Shown piece by piece: positions 47,223-55,360 of a stretch of 58,505 nt of DNA. The stretch is from Rhodospirillaceae bacterium (GTDB lineage Bacteria; Pseudomonadota; Alphaproteobacteria; Puniceispirillales; Puniceispirillaceae). The stretch is taken from positions 1 through 58,505 of the forward strand of contig PCBG01000012.1 of NCBI GenBank assembly GCA_002731315.1, given 5' to 3'. The number at the start of each line of letters is the position of its first letter. Position 1 is the first letter of the stretch. A model generated the notes under the pieces. That model saw only the letters and a program-made list of their open reading frames with translations. It made no database searches and was not told where the DNA came from. The position numbers were made by a program, and so were the translations under genes.

Positions 47223-47238
47223 TTTATCATTTGGTAAA
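47223..47238. promoter_or_regulatory. candidate RutR operator upstream of the PreA-like gene
   Basis: TTTATC-ATTT-GGTAAA has the six-four-six layout of the RutR palindrome. Its right arm GGTAAAAAT is shared exactly with the site at 50253-50268. It lies 79 nt upstream of the PreA-like start and 107 nt from the divergent AA_synth gene. The left arm deviates from consensus. Confidence 0.45.
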
Positions 47239-47316
47239 AATTTATGGACAAGGGGCATTTATCCGGCATTAATGGTCTTTGATGGAAGGATTCAACCGAC
47301 ACGAGGCGGGGATACT

Positions 47317-48414
47317 ATGACGAATAGACTTGCGACGACATTCACGGGACTAGAGTTTGTAAACCCATTCATCCTGGCGTCTGCGCCACCCACGGAAAGC
47401 AAACGCAAAATCATGAAGGCCTTTGAGGCGGGCTGGGGCGGTGTTGTCACTAAGACCATCGGCCTGCATCCTGTTGAGAATGTGGCCGGCCCGAAAACCA
47501 TTTTCCAGCGGTCAAGCGACCAGACACCTTATGTGTCGCGCATGAAACGCACCGATACTGTGTCGCACTCTTCATGGAACTGGGAACTGATATCCGATCA
47601 GCCATTAGAAATATGGCTACCTGACCTACGAGACATCAAGGCGGCCTATCCCGACCGTATGCTGATCGCCTCGATCATGGCGGGTGCAGGCAGTGAAGAG
47701 GAAATGGATAATTGGCGTAGGTTGGCTTTGGCAGTTGTTGAAGCGGGCTGTGACGCAATCGAGCTAAACATGTCTTGCCCCCATATGGACCGCAAGGATA
47801 TGGGGGCGAATATCGCCAATGACGAGGATATCATAAGATCCATTCTGGCAGCGTTGACAAGCGTGGTAAGCGTGCCGATCTGGGTCAAGCTGACGCCGTC
47901 AACATCTAAGCTCGTTGATGCTGCCGGGGCGGCCTACGAGGCAGGTGCGGCAGCTATCTCGCTCTGCAATACCTTTCCCTCACTACCATTGATGGACCCG
48001 GAGACCATGAAATTCGAGGTCGAGGTTGATGGTCTGGTGACATCTGGTGGTCTGGGTGGCCTTGCGATCCTGCATCAGGCGCTGCAGCGCGTGTCGGATA
48101 TTTCAAAGGCCTATCCAGATCAGGCGATTTCCGGCATTGGCGGCATTAGGGGTTTTCGCGAAGCCTTCAATTTCGTTGTGCATGGGGCTGGTAATATGCA
48201 GATCTGTACCGCCGCGATGGAAGAAAAAGGCAGTGGGGGTATAGGTGTTGAACTGATCAAGGAACTGACGCGGGACCTGAACGACTATCTGGAGCGCAAG
48301 GATTATGCCTCAATCGAGGAATTCCGCGGCGTTGCGCGTAAGCGCATTGTCGAACATTCAGATGTACGCAGGAAAAGTGGCAACTATAATGGTGGCTATT
48401 CGATCGCATCCTGA
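47317..48414 (+). CDS. PreA-like dihydropyrimidine dehydrogenase catalytic subunit without Fe-S domain
   Basis: FMN TIM-barrel enzyme, 365 aa, of the PreA/dihydropyrimidine dehydrogenase branch of the dihydroorotate dehydrogenase family; it would reduce uracil or thymine. The opening NPFILASAPPTESK and FEAGWGGVVTKTIG are PreA-like. Residues matching the substrate-binding set of mammalian DPD are present: Asn55, Asn151 and the catalytic Cys154 in ELNMSCPH, Asn218-Thr219. Unlike E. coli PreA (about 410 aa), it stops before any C-terminal 4Fe-4S ferredoxin domain, and no PreT gene is adjacent. GGGGA precedes ATG 47317. A ferredoxin-NADP reductase gene follows at 48.7 kb and may supply electrons; this is inference. 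Other ring-reducing activity is possible. Confidence 0.8.
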   Translation: MTNRLATTFTGLEFVNPFILASAPPTESKRKIMKAFEAGWGGVVTKTIGLHPVENVAGPKTIFQRSSDQTPYVSRMKRTDTVSHSSWNWELISDQPLEIWLPDLRDIKAAYPDRMLIASIMAGAGSEEEMDNWRRLALAVVEAGCDAIELNMSCPHMDRKDMGANIANDEDIIRSILAALTSVVSVPIWVKLTPSTSKLVDAAGAAYEAGAAAISLCNTFPSLPLMDPETMKFEVEVDGLVTSGGLGGLAILHQALQRVSDISKAYPDQAISGIGGIRGFREAFNFVVHGAGNMQICTAAMEEKGSGGIGVELIKELTRDLNDYLERKDYASIEEFRGVARKRIVEHSDVRRKSGNYNGGYSIAS

Positions 48415-48586
48415 CGCTGCTAGAAAGCAGTGTTGCTCAAATAGGGGCTTAGTCGATTGCAGTGTCAGAGCTGTTTGCCGTATCCGTGATGCTCGGAACA
48501 GTCCACACCCTTTCTGTAAAGTCGCATCGGGCACACGGCTCTTCTGCGACATACATGCCGAATACATCAAAATCGACGATACCTGA
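48389..48586 (+). CDS. small cysteine-rich protein (GcrA C-terminus-like)
   Basis: A 65-codon ORF starting 26 nt inside the PreA-like gene, in another frame, with AGGAAAAG about 10 nt upstream. It has six cysteines. The segment HPFCKVASGTRLFCDIHAEY has a C-x9-C-x2-H pattern similar to the zinc-like C-terminus of GcrA cell-cycle regulators (FC...YCxxH..AY). The spacing does not fit a ferredoxin. It could be a real small zinc protein, a remnant of a lost gene, or chance. Confidence 0.35.
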   Translation: MVAIRSHPDAARKQCCSNRGLVDCSVRAVCRIRDARNSPHPFCKVASGTRLFCDIHAEYIKIDDT

Positions 48587-48693
48587 TCGACATTTCAATC
48601 AGTTGGGGAATGACCCCGCAATGTATATGATCCGGCAGGCCGGCACTGTCGGCAGCGACAGAACTGTCCAACCGGGGAAGAGGAACAAACGGA

Positions 48694-49464
48694 ATGGCAA
48701 TCGTCAAAGAAACTGTCCTTGAGGTAAAACACTATACAGACAGGCTGTTTCACTTCCGGACGACACGAAGCAGCGGGACCCGGTTCCGTGACGGCGAATT
48801 CCTCATGATTGGGCTGGAGGCAGACGGCAAGCCGCTGCTGCGGGCCTATTCGGTCGCGTCTCCGAATTACGAGGACTATATGGAGTGGTTCTCGATCAAG
48901 GTGCCTGACGGGCCGCTGACCAGCCGCCTGCAACATATGAAGGTCGGAGACGAGGTGATTACCAACACCAAGGCCGTTGGTACCCTAGTCATGGATAATT
49001 TGAAATCCGGCAGGAACCTCTACATGCTGGCGACCGGCACCGGCGTTGCACCTTTCATGAGCCTGGTCAGGGGACTGGAAACCTATGAAAAATATGAAAA
49101 GGTCATCCTGCTCTGGAGCACGCGCGAAGTGAAAGAGCTGGCGTTCATGGACATGCTAGAAAATCTGAATAACCATCCTGTTTGGGGTGAGGTTACTCAG
49201 GGTAATTTTCTGTTCTATCCGTCAGTGACGCGCGAAGATTTCAAAAATACTGGCCGCATCACCGACGCTATCTTTAATGGCTCGGTCTATGACAAGCTGG
49301 GCGTCCCAGTTTTTGACAAGAATCAGGACAGCGCCATGATTTGCGGGTCAATCGAAATGAACATGGAATTCAAGCGGTATTTCGAGGACAGGCTCGGCTG
49401 TGTGGAAGGCAGCAGCAATACACCCGGCGACTTCGTTCTGGAAAAATCCTTCGTCGAGAAATAA
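48694..49464 (+). CDS. fpr: ferredoxin-NADP(+) reductase
   Basis: FAD enzyme, 256 aa, of the bacterial FPR subclass exchanging electrons between NADPH and ferredoxin/flavodoxin. The FAD motif is LLRAYSVASPNYEDYMEWFSI; NADP-binding GTGVAPFMSLVRGLE and MICGSIEMN are present. The C-terminus ends in the subclass tail EKSFVEK. GAGGAA lies eight nt before the ATG. Alphaproteobacteria usually carry one housekeeping fpr, so it may be only that. Its position between the PreA-like gene and rutR makes it a candidate reductase for pyrimidine reduction. Confidence 0.93.
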   Translation: MAIVKETVLEVKHYTDRLFHFRTTRSSGTRFRDGEFLMIGLEADGKPLLRAYSVASPNYEDYMEWFSIKVPDGPLTSRLQHMKVGDEVITNTKAVGTLVMDNLKSGRNLYMLATGTGVAPFMSLVRGLETYEKYEKVILLWSTREVKELAFMDMLENLNNHPVWGEVTQGNFLFYPSVTREDFKNTGRITDAIFNGSVYDKLGVPVFDKNQDSAMICGSIEMNMEFKRYFEDRLGCVEGSSNTPGDFVLEKSFVEK

Positions 49465-49483
49465 GTCCCGGAACAACGAAGGG

Positions 49484-49506
49484 TGGCGCCATGAAGATTG
49501 GCGCCA
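49484..49506. other. hairpin between convergent fpr and rutR
   Basis: TGGCGCC pairs perfectly with GGCGCCA around a nine-base loop, flanked by CCCGG and CCGGG arms, in the 55-nt gap between convergent genes. It could act as a two-way terminator, though no T-run follows. Confidence 0.4.
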
Positions 49507-49519
49507 GAATGGTGCCGGG

Positions 49520-50200
49520 TCAGCTGTCAGTCTTAGGCGTGACAAGCCGTCCAAGGAATAGCGTGTTCAGCATCTGGGCCGCTTCGGCATAATAGCTCTT
49601 GTCACCTGGCGCGAGGCGAAGCACATGCCGCACCTGAACGCTGAAGTCGGCATAATGCTGGGTGGTCGACCAGATTGCGAATAGCAGATGGCGCGGGTCG
49701 CATGGGGCCAGGCGTCCGTCATCAATCCATCTTTGCAGGATGTCGGCCTTTGCATCGACAAGCTGCCGTAGCTCGCTTTGCAGGAAATCACCGATATGCG
49801 GCGCACCAGCGAGAATTTCGTTGGCGAACAGCCGCGACTCGCGCGGATATTCACGCGATGATTCCAGCTTGCGCTGGATATAGCTGCCAATTTCTGTTGC
49901 CGGATCACCATCAGCGCGGATGGCGTGCAGCGGGGCCAACCAGACATCCAGCAAGCCGGTCAGAAGGGCGATGTGAATTTCTTCTTTATTCTTGAAATAA
50001 TATAGGAGGTTTGGTTTGGACATATCGGCAGCGCTTGCAATCTTGTCCAGCGTTGCACCGTGAAAGCCGGTCTGCGAAAACACCTCAAGGGCTGCTAGCA
50101 GGATGCGCTCTTCATTTTCCTTTTGAATGCGTGTTTTGTTGCGCGGCCGTTCCGCCTGCGTTTTGGCAGCCGTTGTCTCTTGCATCTTGTTTCCCTGCAT
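49520..50200 (-). CDS. rutR: RutR-type TetR family pyrimidine-responsive repressor
   Basis: TetR-family regulator, 226 aa. The helix-turn-helix lies near residues 40-70 (FHGATLDKIASAADMSKPNLLYYFKNKEE). The ligand domain closely tracks E. coli RutR: LDVWLAPLHAIR, YIQRKLESSREYPRESRLFANEILAGAPHIGDFL, APCDPRHLLFAIWSTTQHYADFSVQV. RutR binds uracil/thymine and leaves its operator. The gene is divergent from the aminotransferase-hydrolase-transporter operon, and two operator-like palindromes lie between. An internal ATG at 50185 has the better AGGGA site and may be the true start. In E. coli RutR controls the oxidative Rut pathway; here it sits with reductive-pathway genes. Confidence 0.88.
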   Translation of the reverse strand: MQGNKMQETTAAKTQAERPRNKTRIQKENEERILLAALEVFSQTGFHGATLDKIASAADMSKPNLLYYFKNKEEIHIALLTGLLDVWLAPLHAIRADGDPATEIGSYIQRKLESSREYPRESRLFANEILAGAPHIGDFLQSELRQLVDAKADILQRWIDDGRLAPCDPRHLLFAIWSTTQHYADFSVQVRHVLRLAPGDKSYYAEAAQMLNTLFLGRLVTPKTDS

Positions 50201-50252
50201 TCAGTCCTGCTTTCCCATCCGTCTTTTTATTGCATCCTATATTCTAAGAGAT

Positions 50253-50268
50253 TTGACCAAACGGTAAA
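50253..50268. promoter_or_regulatory. candidate RutR operator O1
   Basis: TTGACC-AAAC-GGTAAA: the left arm is identical to the RutR consensus half-site TTGACC and the right arm differs by one base (GGTAAA for GGTCAA). It lies 53 nt upstream of rutR, suitable for autoregulation. Confidence 0.55.
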
Positions 50269-50313
50269 AATGTTATTTCATAATTTTGTGGTCTGGTGTT
50301 CATCCGGGCTACG

Positions 50314-50333
50314 ATCTGACCGTCTGGTCAGAT
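50314..50333. promoter_or_regulatory. candidate RutR operator O2
   Basis: ATCTGACC-GTCT-GGTCAGAT is a perfect 8-bp inverted repeat with a four-base spacer. It matches the core GACC-N4-GGTC of the RutR site TTGACCAnnTGGTCAA. It lies 54 nt upstream of the aminotransferase start, overlapping the expected promoter. Confidence 0.65.
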
Positions 50334-50387
50334 GCGCCAGATGTCTGAAAAAGGCAATGCGCGTTGATAATTACGGAGAGTGCCACC

Positions 50388-51713
50388 ATGCCTGACAGCG
50401 CGACCCCGCAACCGAACGATTTACGTGCTTTCTGGATGCCGTTTACGGCGAACCGTCATTTCAAGGCTAACCCGCGCATGCTGGTTAGTGCCAAGGACAT
50501 GCATTACGACACCGCCGATGGCCGCAAGGTGCTGGACGGCACAGCCGGACTGTGGTGTGTGAATGCCGGCCATGCCCGGCCAAAAATCGTCAAGGCGGTG
50601 CAGGATCAGGTGGCACAGCTGGATTATGCGCCAGCTTTCCAGATGGGCCATCCCAAGGCGTTTGAACTGGCCAACAGGCTGGTCGATATCACGCCTGACG
50701 GCATGAATTACTGTTTCTACACCAATTCTGGATCGGAATCGGTAGAGACCGCGCTGAAGATGGCGATTGCCTATCAGCGGGTGCGCGGCGAGGCCAGCCG
50801 GACACGGCTTATCGGACGCGAGCGCGGCTATCACGGCGTCAATTTCGGCGGCATCTCGGTGGGCGGGATCGTCGCCAACCGCAAGATGTTCGGCACCCTG
50901 TTATCAGGTGTAGACCATATGCCGCATCCGCATGATCTGAAGCGCAATGCCTTTACACGCGGCGAGCCGGATCATGGTGCAGAGCTGGCGGACGAGCTGG
51001 AGCGGATTTCAGCCCTGCATGACCCCTCGACCATTGCAGCTGTTATCGTCGAGCCGGTGGCCGGGTCTACCGGCGTTCTGATCCCGCCAAAGGGCTATCT
51101 GAAGCGGCTTCGCGAAATTTGTGACAAGCATGGATTCCTGTTGATCTTTGACGAGGTCATCACCGGCTATGGGCGGCTGGGTACGCCCTTCGCGGCTGAT
51201 TATTTCGATGTAAAGCCCGATATCATCACCACCGCCAAGGGGCTGACCAGCGGGGTCATTCCCATGGGGGCGGTGTTTGTCCGTGACGAAATCCATGATG
51301 CCTTCATGAACGGGCCGGAAGAGCTGATCGAGTTTTTCCACGGCTATACCTATTCCGGCAATCCGATGGCTGCGGCGGCCGCGCTTGGCACGCTTGACAC
51401 CTATGCCGAGGAAGGGTTGCTGACCCGCGCCGCCGATCTGGCGCAATATTGGGAAGACAGTCTTCATAGCCTGGCCGACCACCCTTATGTGATCGATATC
51501 CGGAATATCGGCCTGATCGGGGCGATCGAGTTGCAGCCGATTGAGGGGCACCCGACCAAACGGGCCTTTTCGGCCTTTCTGAAAGCATTCGAGAAGGGCT
51601 ACATGATCCGCACGACAGGCGACATCATCGCGCTGTCACCGCCGTTGATCATCACCCGCGAACAGATTGACGAGCTGATCGGAACGATTGGAGAGGTATT
51701 GCGGACTCTCTAG
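50388..51713 (+). CDS. omega-amino acid:pyruvate aminotransferase (beta-alanine transaminase)
   Basis: Class III PLP aminotransferase, 441 aa. It has the family opening DLRAFWMPFTANRHFK, the cofactor block FYTNSGSESVETALKMA, the catalytic Asp in LLIFDEVITGYGRLG and the PLP lysine in TTAKGLTSGVIPMGAV. The opening matches beta-alanine:pyruvate transaminases, which yield malonate semialdehyde and alanine. ATG 50388 has GGAGAG nine nt upstream. First gene of the operon that continues with ureidopropionase and dihydropyrimidinase, fitting the last step of reductive pyrimidine breakdown. Confidence 0.9.
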   Translation: MPDSATPQPNDLRAFWMPFTANRHFKANPRMLVSAKDMHYDTADGRKVLDGTAGLWCVNAGHARPKIVKAVQDQVAQLDYAPAFQMGHPKAFELANRLVDITPDGMNYCFYTNSGSESVETALKMAIAYQRVRGEASRTRLIGRERGYHGVNFGGISVGGIVANRKMFGTLLSGVDHMPHPHDLKRNAFTRGEPDHGAELADELERISALHDPSTIAAVIVEPVAGSTGVLIPPKGYLKRLREICDKHGFLLIFDEVITGYGRLGTPFAADYFDVKPDIITTAKGLTSGVIPMGAVFVRDEIHDAFMNGPEELIEFFHGYTYSGNPMAAAAALGTLDTYAEEGLLTRAADLAQYWEDSLHSLADHPYVIDIRNIGLIGAIELQPIEGHPTKRAFSAFLKAFEKGYMIRTTGDIIALSPPLIITREQIDELIGTIGEVLRTL

Positions 51714-51742
51714 TCCGGCATCCGAAGGGAAAGGTTGATATT

Positions 51743-53023
51743 ATGGCATCTGACATGAATACCGGTATGATGGAGCAACGCGGCAAGAATTTCCGCATCA
51801 ATGGCGACCGGTTGTGGGATTCATTGATGGAGATGGCGAAGATCGGGCCCGGCATCGCCGGCGGCAATAATCGCCAGACACTGACCAACGAGGATGCCGA
51901 GGGCCGACGGCTCTATCAGAGCTGGTGTGAGGCGGAGGGGATGGTAATGGGGCTCGACAAGATGGGCACCATGTTTGCCCGTCGCGAGGGCACCGACTCG
52001 TCACTGCCGCCGGTCATGGTCGGCAGCCATCTCGATACGCAGCCGACAGGCGGCAAATATGACGGGGTTCTGGGCGTGCTGGCCGGTCTTGAGATTATCC
52101 GTACGCTGAACGAAACCGGAATCAAGACTCGCCACCCAATCGAGGTGGTGAACTGGACAAATGAAGAAGGCACGCGGTTTTCACCGCCGATGATGGCATC
52201 GGGCGTGTTTGCCGGGGTCCATACGCTGGATTGGGCCTATGGCCGCACCGATGCTGCAGGCAAGACGGTTGGCGGCGAACTCGAGCGGATTGGCTGGATC
52301 GGCGATGAAGAGGTTGGCGCGCGCAAGCTTGCGGCCTTTTTTGAACTGCATATCGAACAGGGGCCAATCCTCGAGGATGAGAGTATCGATATTGGTGTTG
52401 TCACCCATGGGCAGGGCCTGAACTGGCTGCAGGTCACGCTGACCGGCAAGGAAGCCCATACCGGGTCAACCCCGATGCCGAAACGCGTCAATGCGGGTCT
52501 TGGTATGGCCCGTATCACGCAGCTGGTAGACGAGATCGCCTGGTCTCATGCCCCGCTGGCAGTGGGTGCGGTTGGTCATTGCGATGTTTATCCCAACTCG
52601 CGGAATATCATCCCGGGCAAGGTTGTCTTCACCATCGACTTCCGTCATCCGAAACAAGAGGTGATCGACGATATGGAAAACCGCCTGCGTGCGGGTGCGG
52701 CCGAAATCTGCAATGAGATCGGGCTGGAGATGGAGATCGAGCAGGCAGGTAAATTCGATCCGGTCGAGTTTGATGATGGCTGTGTCGGTGCGGTGCGCCG
52801 CGCCGCAGAACGGCTTGGATATTCGCATCGCGATATTGTTTCGGGTGCCGGTCATGATGCATGCTGGATCAACCGTGTCGCACCAACGGCGATGATTATG
52901 TGTCCCTGTGTTGATGGGCTGTCGCATAACGAGGCTGAAGATATAACCAAGGACTGGGCGACCGCTGGTACGGACGTGCTGTTCCATGCCGTCGTTGAAA
53001 CCGCCGGCATTGTCGATGACTGA
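51743..53023 (+). CDS. beta-ureidopropionase / N-carbamoyl amino acid hydrolase (M20 family)
   Basis: Zn-dependent amidohydrolase of the M20 AllC/HyuC/PydC group, 426 aa. It removes the carbamoyl group from N-carbamoyl-beta-alanine, giving beta-alanine, CO2 and ammonia. Metal ligands are in GSHLDTQPTGGKYDG, NWTNEEGTRF, FELHIEQGP, and the late His in LSHNEAE; the lid-domain motif is GKEAHTGSTPMPKR. It lies 29 nt after the aminotransferase and 15 nt before the dihydropyrimidinase. The pairing makes the beta-ureidopropionase role likely, though hydantoin-derived substrates cannot be excluded. Confidence 0.88.
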   Translation: MASDMNTGMMEQRGKNFRINGDRLWDSLMEMAKIGPGIAGGNNRQTLTNEDAEGRRLYQSWCEAEGMVMGLDKMGTMFARREGTDSSLPPVMVGSHLDTQPTGGKYDGVLGVLAGLEIIRTLNETGIKTRHPIEVVNWTNEEGTRFSPPMMASGVFAGVHTLDWAYGRTDAAGKTVGGELERIGWIGDEEVGARKLAAFFELHIEQGPILEDESIDIGVVTHGQGLNWLQVTLTGKEAHTGSTPMPKRVNAGLGMARITQLVDEIAWSHAPLAVGAVGHCDVYPNSRNIIPGKVVFTIDFRHPKQEVIDDMENRLRAGAAEICNEIGLEMEIEQAGKFDPVEFDDGCVGAVRRAAERLGYSHRDIVSGAGHDACWINRVAPTAMIMCPCVDGLSHNEAEDITKDWATAGTDVLFHAVVETAGIVDD

Positions 53024-53038
53024 ACAGGGAGATAGATC

Positions 53039-54493
53039 ATGAGCACGGTAATCAGGGACGGCACCATTGTCACCGCAGATCGCACCTACAAGGCTGATGT
53101 GCTTGTAGAGGACGGCAAGATCACAAAGATCGGCAGCGGACTCAGCGGTAATGAAACGCTGGATGCCACTGGATGCTATGTGATGCCGGGCGGGATCGAC
53201 CCGCATACCCATCTCGAAATGCCTTTCATGGGCACCTATTCCAGTGATGATTTTGAATCAGGCACGCGTGCTGCCCTGTCTGGCGGCACAACTATGGTTG
53301 TGGATTTCTGCCTGCCGGCCCCGGACCAGTCATTGCTGACGGCCATTCAGGCCTGGGACAATAAATCGACCCGTGCCACAACGGATTATTCCTTCCATAT
53401 GGCCATCACCTGGTGGGGTGAGCAGGTCTTTAACGAGATGCCGGAAGTGGTCTCCAAGGGCATCAACACCTTCAAGCATTTCATGGCCTATAAGGGTGCG
53501 CTGATGGTGGATGATGACGAGATGTATGCCAGCTTCCAGCGCTGCGCCGAGCTGGGCGCGATGCCGCTTGTCCATGCTGAAAATGGCGATGTGGTCGCGC
53601 AGCTGCAGGCAAAGCTAATGGAAGAGGGCAATAACGGTCCCGAGGGGCATGCCTATTCGCGCCCGCCCGAGGTTGAGGGCGAGGCCACAAACCGCGCTAT
53701 CATGATTGCCGATATGGCCGGGGTGCCGCTCTACGTCGTGCATGTATCCTGTGAGCAGTCGCATGAAGCCATCCGCCGCGCCCGCCAGAAAGGCATGCGT
53801 GTCTTTGGCGAGCCGCTGATCCAGCACCTGCTGCTGGATGAGAGCGAATATGCCCATCCGAACTGGGACCATGCGGCGCAGCGCGTGATGTCACCGCCGT
53901 TCCGTAACAAGCTGCATCAGGACAGCCTGTGGGCCGGGTTGCAGGCTGGCAGCCTGCAGGTTGTGGCCACCGACCATTGTGCCTTTACCACCGAGCAAAA
54001 GCGCTATGGGGTGGGCAATTTCACCAAAATCCCGAACGGCACAGGCGGCCTTGAAGACCGGATGCCGCTCTTATGGACCTATGGGGTCGAGACCGGCCGT
54101 CTGACAATGAATGAATTTGTCGCTGCAACATCGACCAATATCTCCAAGGCGCTGAACCTCTATCCGCGCAAAGGGGCGATCCTTGAAGGTGCGGACGCCG
54201 ATATCGTGGTGATTGATCCGGCCCGTGAAAAGACAATCACCCACACCAAACAGCAATCAGCTATTGATTACAATGTGTTCGAGGGCTTTAAGGTAAAGGG
54301 CCTGCCGCGTTTTACGATGACCCGTGGCTATGTCGCCATTCAGGAAGACGAGGTCAAAACACGCGAGGGGCATGGCAAGTTTGTGCCGCGTGAACCGTTT
54401 GCTGCGCCAAATAAGGCGCTGTCAAAATGGAAGGCTCTGACGGCCCCGCGTGCGGTTATCCGCGATCCGGCCAACATGCCGGCAGGAGTCTGA
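53039..54493 (+). CDS. dihydropyrimidinase
   Basis: Cyclic amidohydrolase opening dihydrouracil/dihydrothymine to N-carbamoyl-beta-amino acids; 484 aa, family length. The binuclear zinc site has GGIDPHTHLEMPFMG, the carbamylated lysine in FKHFMAYKGALMVDD, HAENGD, VHVSCEQS and the Asp of VATDHCAFT. GGGAGA precedes the ATG. Its stop overlaps the ATPase start (TGATG), tying catabolism to import. Hydantoinase activity is a usual side reaction of the family. Confidence 0.93.
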   Translation: MSTVIRDGTIVTADRTYKADVLVEDGKITKIGSGLSGNETLDATGCYVMPGGIDPHTHLEMPFMGTYSSDDFESGTRAALSGGTTMVVDFCLPAPDQSLLTAIQAWDNKSTRATTDYSFHMAITWWGEQVFNEMPEVVSKGINTFKHFMAYKGALMVDDDEMYASFQRCAELGAMPLVHAENGDVVAQLQAKLMEEGNNGPEGHAYSRPPEVEGEATNRAIMIADMAGVPLYVVHVSCEQSHEAIRRARQKGMRVFGEPLIQHLLLDESEYAHPNWDHAAQRVMSPPFRNKLHQDSLWAGLQAGSLQVVATDHCAFTTEQKRYGVGNFTKIPNGTGGLEDRMPLLWTYGVETGRLTMNEFVAATSTNISKALNLYPRKGAILEGADADIVVIDPAREKTITHTKQQSAIDYNVFEGFKVKGLPRFTMTRGYVAIQEDEVKTREGHGKFVPREPFAAPNKALSKWKALTAPRAVIRDPANMPAGV

Positions 54494-55302
54494 TGAGCGA
54501 TACAAAAGGCAGTAAAGGGTCCGGCCGGGATCAGGTCATCAGCGCGGACAAGCTGTGTCTGACTTTCGATTCCAATGACGGACCGGTACATGCGCTCAAA
54601 GATGTGGATCTGACAATCGAGAAAGGGGATTTCGTCTCCTTTATCGGGCCATCGGGATGCGGCAAGACCACGCTGCTGCGGGTCATTGCCGATCTCGAGA
54701 ACCCGACATCGGGCAGCATTACGGTCAATGGCATGACACCAGAGGAGGCGCGCCTGCAGCGTGCCTATGGCTATGTGTTTCAGGCACCGGCATTGCTGGC
54801 CTGGCGCACGATTGAACGCAATGTCGGCCTGCCCCTGGAAATCATGGGACTCAGTTCGGCAGAAAAGGCGGCGCGTGTGGCCCGCACGCTGGAACTGGTC
54901 GGCCTTGACGGTTTTGGGCGGAAATTCCCGTGGCAGTTGTCCGGCGGCATGCAGCAACGCGCCTCGATTGCGCGGGCGCTAGCCTTTGATGCTGATTTGC
55001 TGTTGATGGATGAACCGTTCGGCGCGCTGGACGAGATTGTGCGCGATCACCTGAACGAACAGCTGCTGCAACTCTGGAACAAGACCGGCAAGACCATCTG
55101 TTTCGTCACCCATTCCATTCCCGAGGCTGTATATCTTTCAAACAAGATTGTGGTGATGTCTCCGCGCCCGGGGCGTGTGACAGATATAATCAAATCCGAG
55201 CTGCCAGCCGATCGCCCGCTCGATATCCGCGAGTCCAAGAGATTCCTGGAAATCGCCCAGCGGGTGCGGACAGGTCTGCGCGAGGGGCATTCCTATGAAT
55301 AG
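54493..55302 (+). CDS. ABC importer ATP-binding protein (nitrate/taurine/pyrimidine type)
   Basis: ATPase of an NMT1-type (SsuB/TauB/ThiZ-like) importer, 269 aa. Walker A GPSGCGKTTLLRVIA, Q-loop GYVFQAPALLAW, signature LSGGMQQRASIARAL, Walker B LLLMDEPFGALDEI and switch His FVTHSIPEAVYL are present. ATG 54493 overlaps the dihydropyrimidinase stop and has GGAG five nt upstream. With two permeases and a binding protein downstream it forms a complete importer, probably for pyrimidines or a related ring compound. Confidence 0.93.
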   Translation: MSDTKGSKGSGRDQVISADKLCLTFDSNDGPVHALKDVDLTIEKGDFVSFIGPSGCGKTTLLRVIADLENPTSGSITVNGMTPEEARLQRAYGYVFQAPALLAWRTIERNVGLPLEIMGLSSAEKAARVARTLELVGLDGFGRKFPWQLSGGMQQRASIARALAFDADLLLMDEPFGALDEIVRDHLNEQLLQLWNKTGKTICFVTHSIPEAVYLSNKIVVMSPRPGRVTDIIKSELPADRPLDIRESKRFLEIAQRVRTGLREGHSYE

Positions 55303-55360
55303 ACGACGCGTGCCACTGTCGGCCAGAATGCCGGCCCGGCAAAAGGCAGGCCTGCGGTGA
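55295..55360 (+). CDS. 21-codon leader-like ORF coupled to permease 1
   Basis: A tiny basic ORF beginning MNRRRVPLSAR, with GAGGGG eight nt upstream, overlaps the ATPase stop at one end and the permease ATG at the other (TGATG). The permease itself has no good ribosome site, so this ORF could bring ribosomes to it. Alternatively its N-terminus belonged to the permease before a frame change. Confidence 0.3.
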   Translation: MNRRRVPLSARMPARQKAGLR

